28,045 bases of DNA from Paracoccaceae bacterium. Its GTDB lineage: Bacteria > Pseudomonadota > Alphaproteobacteria > Rhodobacterales > Rhodobacteraceae. Location: assembly GCA_023260935.1 (NCBI GenBank), contig JALQTL010000125.1, positions 1-28,045 on the forward strand. Reading direction: 5' to 3'. The notes under the pieces were generated by a model. The model had not been told where the DNA came from. It saw only the letters and a program-made list of their open reading frames with translations, and made no database searches. Positions 23,707 to 28,045 of the stretch are shown here, piece after piece; position 1 is the stretch's first letter; each line of letters begins with the position of its first letter. The translations under genes were made by a program, and so were the position numbers.

Positions 23707-23756
23707 AACCAACTTTGGCGTAGGAGAAGCGGGGACACAGCGGTATTGTTCCCGCC

Positions 23757-24467
23757 ATGACGCTGCCGTTCATTCCAGAAACCCTTGGCGCATGGGATAG
23801 CCTGGCCCTTGCCGTGCTGCTGGCCGGGTGGTGGATCACAGGGTTCGCGGTGGAACACCCGCCAAAGTCGCGGCCTTCGGTTTCGGTGATCATGGCCGGT
23901 TATCGGCGCAACTGGCTGCGTGAATTCGTGACCCGCAGCCCGCGTATCTTTGATGCCAATGTGATCGACAGCCTGCGTCAGGGAACGGCCTTCTTTGCCT
24001 CCACCTGCATGATCGCCATCGGTGGGGGCGTGGCCCTGATCGGCAACTCATCACGGCTGGAAGGGCTTGCCCAGGATCTGACCTTGCAGGCAGAAGGCGT
24101 GGTGCTGGAACTGAAGATCATCCTTGTGATCGCCTTTCTTGCCAATGCCTTGCTGAAATTCGTCTGGGCCCACCGGCTGTTCGGCTATTGCGCCATCCTG
24201 ATGGCGGCGGTGCCGAATGATCCCAATGACCCCGATGCCTTTCATCGCGCCGATCAGGCGGCACAGGTCAACATCTTTGCCGCGCGCAGCTTCAACAGGG
24301 GGTTGCGGGCGATCTATTTTGCCCTTGCGGCCCTTGGCTGGATCATTGGGCCCGCAGCGCTGATCATCGCATCACTGATCACCGCCATTGTCCTGATCCG
24401 GAGGGAGTTCGCGTCGCAGTCGCGGGCGGTGATGCTGGCCCAAGGCCCCGACGCGATGCCCGACTGA
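23757..24467 (+). CDS. DUF599-family inner membrane protein
   Basis: A 236-residue integral membrane protein of the DUF599 family, whose function is not known. Hydrophobic helices lie at about 14-32 (SLALAVLLAGWWITGFAV), 77-96 (FFASTCMIAIGGGVALIG), 118-138 (LELKIILVIAFLANALLKFV) and 185-215 (IYFALAALGWIIGPAALII). The family's MAGYRRNWLREFVTRSPRIFDANVIDSLRQG segment between helices 1 and 2, and FAARSFNRGLRAIYF, are well kept. It is divergent from glcD with a 104-bp gap and has no clear ribosome site at ATG 23757. No functional link to glycolate metabolism is evident. Confidence 0.82.
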   Translation: MTLPFIPETLGAWDSLALAVLLAGWWITGFAVEHPPKSRPSVSVIMAGYRRNWLREFVTRSPRIFDANVIDSLRQGTAFFASTCMIAIGGGVALIGNSSRLEGLAQDLTLQAEGVVLELKIILVIAFLANALLKFVWAHRLFGYCAILMAAVPNDPNDPDAFHRADQAAQVNIFAARSFNRGLRAIYFALAALGWIIGPAALIIASLITAIVLIRREFASQSRAVMLAQGPDAMPD

Positions 24468-24505
24468 CCCCGGGGCAACGCGATAAGGGACATTCTGCGA
24501 AATGG

Positions 24506-24913
24506 TCAGCGACGCCGGCGGCGTGCAGCGGCGGCCAGCGCACCCACCCCGAGCGCCAGAAGCCGCAAAGACGCCGGAACCGGGACGGGCGAAATCCCCG
24601 GATCATATTCCACCAGCAACGCATAGCTTTCATGGCCGTCAAAGGTGCCATTCGACTGGCCCGATGCTGTCCACCAGCCCAGAGGACCACGTTCCCCGCC
24701 GCAGCAGTTGTTCAGCCTCCCCGGGGCCCAATTGGTATGGTCAAAGGGCGTGGGCCACCGGTTTCTGCGATCCAGGTCAACGCCCCTTCTCTTGCCACAT
24801 CGGAAGCGCCCAGCCATGCGATCAGCGAGGTGAGGTTGACCGTAATGGCAAAGGCCTGTTCTGCGGCAGGGCCAAACACCGGGGGATTTAGGAAGAATTG
24901 GCCGGACCCCGGC
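24506..24913 (-). pseudogene. Remnant of a C-type-lectin-like protein with VPLPA-CTERM sorting tail (frameshifted, 5' truncated)
   Basis: Two - strand frames complement each other. One gives AAEQAFAITVNLTSLIAWLG and then ASDVAREGALTWIAETGG, matching the first half of a C-type-lectin-like domain (WIGxSD...EGxxxW). The other takes over with TPFDHTNWAPGRLNNCCGGE, continuing through ESYALLVEYD, and ends in VPVPASLRLLALGVGALAAA followed by six Arg, an exosortase-type (PEP/VPLPA-CTERM) sorting signal. A one-base loss (or two-base gain) near 24744-24759 separates them. No signal peptide or start is visible; the 5' part would have to lie where the neighbouring gene now ends (24914). I read it as a decayed, formerly surface-sorted protein; a sequencing error could explain the frameshift but not the missing N-terminus. 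The short stretch 24468-24505 holds nothing I can identify. Confidence 0.7.
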
Positions 24914-26992
24914 TTATGCCAGCCTTCGGCTAGCGGACTTTCGCCCTTCGACCAGCCATGCCAGCACCGAAAGACCGGCGGCAAGAACCAGCAACGCCCA
25001 GCCGGGCAACAGCGGGGCCACGCGCACATCTTCGGTGACATAGGCCCCGCGCGGGGTAATTCCGATCCATCCCCGGCCCGCGGCGGGCCTGCCTTCGGCC
25101 ACGGTGCGGATATCGGGGGCGCCCTGTTCCAGCGTCAGAATACCGCCCCGCGTCGCTTCGACCACGGGCGCAAGTGCCCCGCCATCGGCAATCGTCTGCA
25201 CGAATTCGCGCGGCGCCGAAGGGCCGATGGCCACCACCCGTTCCAGATCGCCCTGGGCAAGGCGGTGCAGGCCAAGCTGGCTGGCCGTCCATTGCGCCTC
25301 GAACCTGCCAGGGCCTTGTTCTGTCAGCGGCAGGGCTTCCACCGTGCCGTCCGGTGCCGTGATCGTCACATCGCCGGGCGGCGTATCGGCGATCGTGCGC
25401 CGTGTGATCGTCAGCGTCTGACCGGAAACGGTTGCGTCAAGGGTTTCCTCCTCAAGCTCCGGTTCCTTCAGCATCCAGTGCGCAAGCCGACGTAACAGTT
25501 CAAGCTGCGGCCCCCCGCCTTCATAGCCGCGCCCCCACAGCCACGCATGGTCAGAAGCCAGAATGGCCACCCGCCCCTCGCCCACCCGGTTCAGCACAAG
25601 AAGCGGCCGGTTCTGGGGCCCCTCCATCACCACCTGCCCGGCATGGGGCACGATATCTACCATCCGGAACCAACGGCCCCAGCCGCCCTCGGGCGCCAGG
25701 GCTTCCAGCCCTTCGGTCACGGGATGGCGACGGCCCAGATCGGTCAGCGCCGGGCGAAAGCCTTCCTCGATCACCCGCGCGGTCGGGTCAGCGGGCAGAA
25801 CCTCGGCCAGAGGAGAACGCCAGATACTGTCCACCGCCCCATATTCCGGCCCGGCCGCGACCAGCACGGTGCCGCCGTTCTTCACATAATCAACGATGTT
25901 CTGCATGTAGGACATCGGCAGGATGCCCCGCATCCGATAGCGGTCAAACACGATCAGGTCGAATTCATCGATCTTTTCGACAAACAGTTCGCGGGTCGGA
26001 AAGGCGATCAGAGAAAGTTCGCTGACCGGAATGCCATCCTGCTTTTCGGGTGGGCGCAGGATGGTGAAATGCACCAGATCCACGCTGGCATCCGATTTCA
26101 ACAGGTTGCGCCAGACCCGTTCGCCGGCATGGGGTTCACCCGAAACCAGCAGCACGCGCAACCTGTCCCGCACCCCGTTGATCTGCACGACAGCCGCATT
26201 GTTACGGTCTGTCAGTTCCCCCTCTGCGGGGCCAAGGCTGAATTGCAGCACGTTCATCCCGCCATGCGGCAGCGTGACCGGCAGTTCCAGATCCTGCCCC
26301 ACGGGCACCGAATAAACCTGCGGCGGGTCGGAATCGACGCTGATCGTCAGGTCTGCCATCGGGCCGATGGTGGCGGGCACCGCGCCCTCGTCTTCGATCC
26401 GCAGGGTCAGCACCACCTCTTCGCCCAGAATGGCGAAGGCCGGCGCGTTCTTGATGATCAAACGCCGGTCCCAATCGGTGCTGCGCCCGGTCAGAAGCAC
26501 ATGCAACGGGGCGGGCAGGTTGGGCGCCAGTTCCAGATCATGCACACGGCCGTCGGTGATCAGGATGGCCCCGGCCACCCGCGCGCGCGGTTCTTCGGCA
26601 AGGGCTTCGGCAAGCGCCGTCATCGCCAGCGTTCCGGCGTCTTCTGGGCCATCCCCCAGCGTGACGACGCGCAATTCGGTGTTATCAAGCGCCGCCACCT
26701 CGGCCTCGACAGCGGCAAGGGCCGCATCCACCTGTGCCGCCCGGTCAGACAAGGCCTGACTGGCGCTGCGATCCACCACCGCAATGACGATATCGGTCTG
26801 CGGCGCACGGTCTTCTTCCTGAAGCGACGGGTTGGCAAGCGCCCCCAGACCCACGGCAAGGGCCAGCCCCCGCAGCCACCAGCCCGAAAGCCCGCGCAAA
26901 AGGGCAAGCCCAAGCAACAGCACCGCAATCGCACAGGCCAGCAACAGCACCGGCATGGGCACAAGGGGATCAAGGATCAGCGATTGTGTCAT
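24914..26992 (-). CDS. Membrane protein with glutamine-amidotransferase-like domain (Bat/MoxR-associated cluster)
   Basis: A 692-residue membrane protein of the type found beside MoxR ATPase, DUF58 and BatA genes. Two N-terminal helices (about 13-33 and 39-55) are followed by a VWA-like fold (TDIVIAVVDRSASQALSDRA, VAGAILITDGRVHDL); the DRSAS replaces the usual DxSxS of a metal site in part. A beta-rich section (about 165-270) precedes a class I GATase-like domain with LRVLLVSGEPHAGERVWRNLL, LIVFDRYRMRGILP and GGTVLVAAGPEYGAVDS. The nucleophile Cys of true amidotransferases is not seen, so it is probably non-catalytic. A last helix (LLPGWALLVLAAGLSVLAWL) is near the C-terminus. The start overlaps the DUF4159 gene by ATGA. 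Function in the cluster is not established; envelope stress or protein assembly roles are proposed for relatives. Confidence 0.8.
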   Translation of the reverse strand: MTQSLILDPLVPMPVLLLACAIAVLLLGLALLRGLSGWWLRGLALAVGLGALANPSLQEEDRAPQTDIVIAVVDRSASQALSDRAAQVDAALAAVEAEVAALDNTELRVVTLGDGPEDAGTLAMTALAEALAEEPRARVAGAILITDGRVHDLELAPNLPAPLHVLLTGRSTDWDRRLIIKNAPAFAILGEEVVLTLRIEDEGAVPATIGPMADLTISVDSDPPQVYSVPVGQDLELPVTLPHGGMNVLQFSLGPAEGELTDRNNAAVVQINGVRDRLRVLLVSGEPHAGERVWRNLLKSDASVDLVHFTILRPPEKQDGIPVSELSLIAFPTRELFVEKIDEFDLIVFDRYRMRGILPMSYMQNIVDYVKNGGTVLVAAGPEYGAVDSIWRSPLAEVLPADPTARVIEEGFRPALTDLGRRHPVTEGLEALAPEGGWGRWFRMVDIVPHAGQVVMEGPQNRPLLVLNRVGEGRVAILASDHAWLWGRGYEGGGPQLELLRRLAHWMLKEPELEEETLDATVSGQTLTITRRTIADTPPGDVTITAPDGTVEALPLTEQGPGRFEAQWTASQLGLHRLAQGDLERVVAIGPSAPREFVQTIADGGALAPVVEATRGGILTLEQGAPDIRTVAEGRPAAGRGWIGITPRGAYVTEDVRVAPLLPGWALLVLAAGLSVLAWLVEGRKSASRRLA

Positions 26993-28045
26993 TGGCCCAG
27001 CCTGTCCAGCAATGCAGGCACATGGACCTGATCGGATTTGTAGTTGCCCGTCAGCACATGCATGATCAGGTTGACGCCAAACCGATACGCCATTTCCCGC
27101 TGTCGTTCCCCGGCAAAGCCGCGGCCCACTGGCAGCATCGGCACCCCCGATGCGGTTACAGCCCAGGCCGAGGCCCAGTCATTGCCGCCGATGATCACCG
27201 GGGTCACCCCATCATTCAGGTTGCGAAAGGGCATGCCCTCCACCTGTTCGGCATCAGGCGGGGCAGCCTCTACCCAGACGGCACCCCGTGCATAGCGGCC
27301 GGGGAAATCCTGCAAAAGATAGAAGGTCCGCGTCAGCACATGATCGGGCGGCACCTGTTCCAGCGGCGGAATGTTCAGGCCCGCCGCGATCCGTTGCAGG
27401 TGCTGCGCTTCCGCCGAGGTGCCGGCACCCGCACGGTCGGCATCACGGGTGTCGAACAGGATCAGCCCGCCGGTGCGAAGATAATCGTTGAGCTTGCGGT
27501 AGGCTTCGGCCGATGGCAGTGCCTGCGTCGTGGTCACCGGCCAGTAGAGGAAGGGAAAAAAGGCAAGTTCATCGGTTTCGATGTTCACCGCGATCGGCAA
27601 GTCTGGCTCGATCGAGGTGCGTGCCCAAAGCACCTCACCCAGGCCGATCAGCCCCTGACGGGCCACATCATCCACCCGCGCGTCGCCGGTGACGACATGC
27701 GCCAGCACAAGCCCCGTCGTCGCCTGCAACGCAAGGCGTTCCGCATCATCCTGCGCCCGCGCGGCGGGGGGCGACAGCAGGATCAGGCCCGCCACTACCA
27801 CGGCCGTGCCCCGGGCAAGGCCCGACAGCCGCCCCGAAACCCACAAGGCCGCCAGAATATCCAGCATCAACAACATCAGGCCGCCCCCCAGAAAGGCCCC
27901 CTTCAACGATTGTTCGGGCGGGGCCTCCAGCCCCTCGATGGCAATTCCCGCAGGCCATGTGGCCGCCACCAGCTCTGTCCCGGCGGAAACGGCATTCAGC
28001 GCCACGCGACTGTCGGCCCCGGCATAAACCCCCGGCGGGCGTTCC
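26989..28045 (-). CDS. DUF4159 domain membrane protein (5' partial)
   Basis: The 3' 352 codons of a larger gene that continues past the right edge. The frame is open to the end of the window (ERPPGVYAGADSRVALN at the edge), so the GTG near 28005 is internal. A hydrophobic stretch pair (GAFLGGGLMLLMLDILAALWVSG and GTAVVVAGLILLSPPAARA) leads to a periplasmic DUF4159 domain with FPFLYWPVTTTQALPS, LNDYLRTGGLILFDTRD, HVLTRTFYLLQDFPGRY and GREFGVNLIMHVLTGNYK-like sequence (here YRFGVNLIMHVLTGNYKSDQ). Full-length relatives of about 900 residues carry a BatA domain at the N-terminus. It overlaps the next gene by 4 bp, so the two are translationally coupled. Confidence 0.82.
   Translation of the reverse strand, partial: ERPPGVYAGADSRVALNAVSAGTELVAATWPAGIAIEGLEAPPEQSLKGAFLGGGLMLLMLDILAALWVSGRLSGLARGTAVVVAGLILLSPPAARAQDDAERLALQATTGLVLAHVVTGDARVDDVARQGLIGLGEVLWARTSIEPDLPIAVNIETDELAFFPFLYWPVTTTQALPSAEAYRKLNDYLRTGGLILFDTRDADRAGAGTSAEAQHLQRIAAGLNIPPLEQVPPDHVLTRTFYLLQDFPGRYARGAVWVEAAPPDAEQVEGMPFRNLNDGVTPVIIGGNDWASAWAVTASGVPMLPVGRGFAGERQREMAYRFGVNLIMHVLTGNYKSDQVHVPALLDRLGQ

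Noticed and set aside
25547..27031. Long + strand frame opposite the GATase-like membrane protein
   Set aside because: Composition is typical of antisense translation (Arg/Gln/His-rich) with no signal or domain.
1..28045. CRISPR arrays, tRNA or rRNA genes, integrases, transposases, attachment sites
   Set aside because: No regularly spaced direct repeats, no cloverleaf or rRNA segments, and no recombinase motifs were seen on either strand.

Overview
The base composition (high G+C), gene families and gene order point to an alphaproteobacterium of the Rhodobacterales (Rhodobacter/Paracoccus-like). The evidence includes TRAP transport, glcDEF, a RpoH-plus-ROSE controlled Hsp20, a VPLPA-type C-terminal sorting tail and a typical 'ggagtattt' intergenic repeat. 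The window reads as chromosomal and largely ordinary. I see no phage, insertion sequence, CRISPR array or RNA gene. All assignments come from reading motifs by eye; no searches were run.

Left part (1-6299, + strand): the 3' end of a TRAP substrate-binding protein and a terminator, then a tight run of a glutamine-synthetase-like ligase, an aldehyde dehydrogenase, an iron alcohol dehydrogenase and a DadA/glycine-oxidase-like flavoenzyme. Together these look like uptake and gamma-glutamylation-dependent breakdown of an amine, perhaps an amino alcohol. A UDP-glucuronate 4-epimerase gene (6348-7352) and a nested inverted-repeat element (7382-7573) follow.

Middle (7626-17300): a glyoxylate/hydroxypyruvate reductase (- strand) diverges from a secreted SH3-domain protein. 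Next is a FieF-type metal exporter, then a TetR regulator with a near-perfect operator, translationally coupled to an AruH-like aminotransferase and followed by an AruI-like thiamine-diphosphate decarboxylase (arginine transaminase route). A secreted peptidoglycan-binding protein precedes an ECF sigma factor, which overlaps by ATGA a protein with a cytoplasmic N-terminus, one membrane helix and a YfbK-like von Willebrand A domain. That last protein may act as the sigma factor's regulator.

Right part (17374-28045, mostly - strand): an Hsp20 gene with a RpoH-like promoter and a ROSE-type RNA thermometer; two overlapping paralogous secreted trypsin-like proteases; the glycolate oxidase genes glcD-glcE-glcF; a divergent DUF599 membrane protein; a frameshifted, 5'-truncated C-type-lectin-like gene with a VPLPA-CTERM tail; and two overlapping genes of a Bat/MoxR-associated membrane cluster (a GATase-like membrane protein and a DUF4159 protein running off the window).

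GlcDEF makes glyoxylate and the GyaR-like enzyme at 7626 would reduce it, so the window holds two opposing C2 steps. The most interesting points are the sigma/VWA pair, the RNA thermometer, the putative gamma-glutamyl pathway, the TetR operator, the C-type lectin remnant and a reductase that seems to lack its usual catalytic glutamate.
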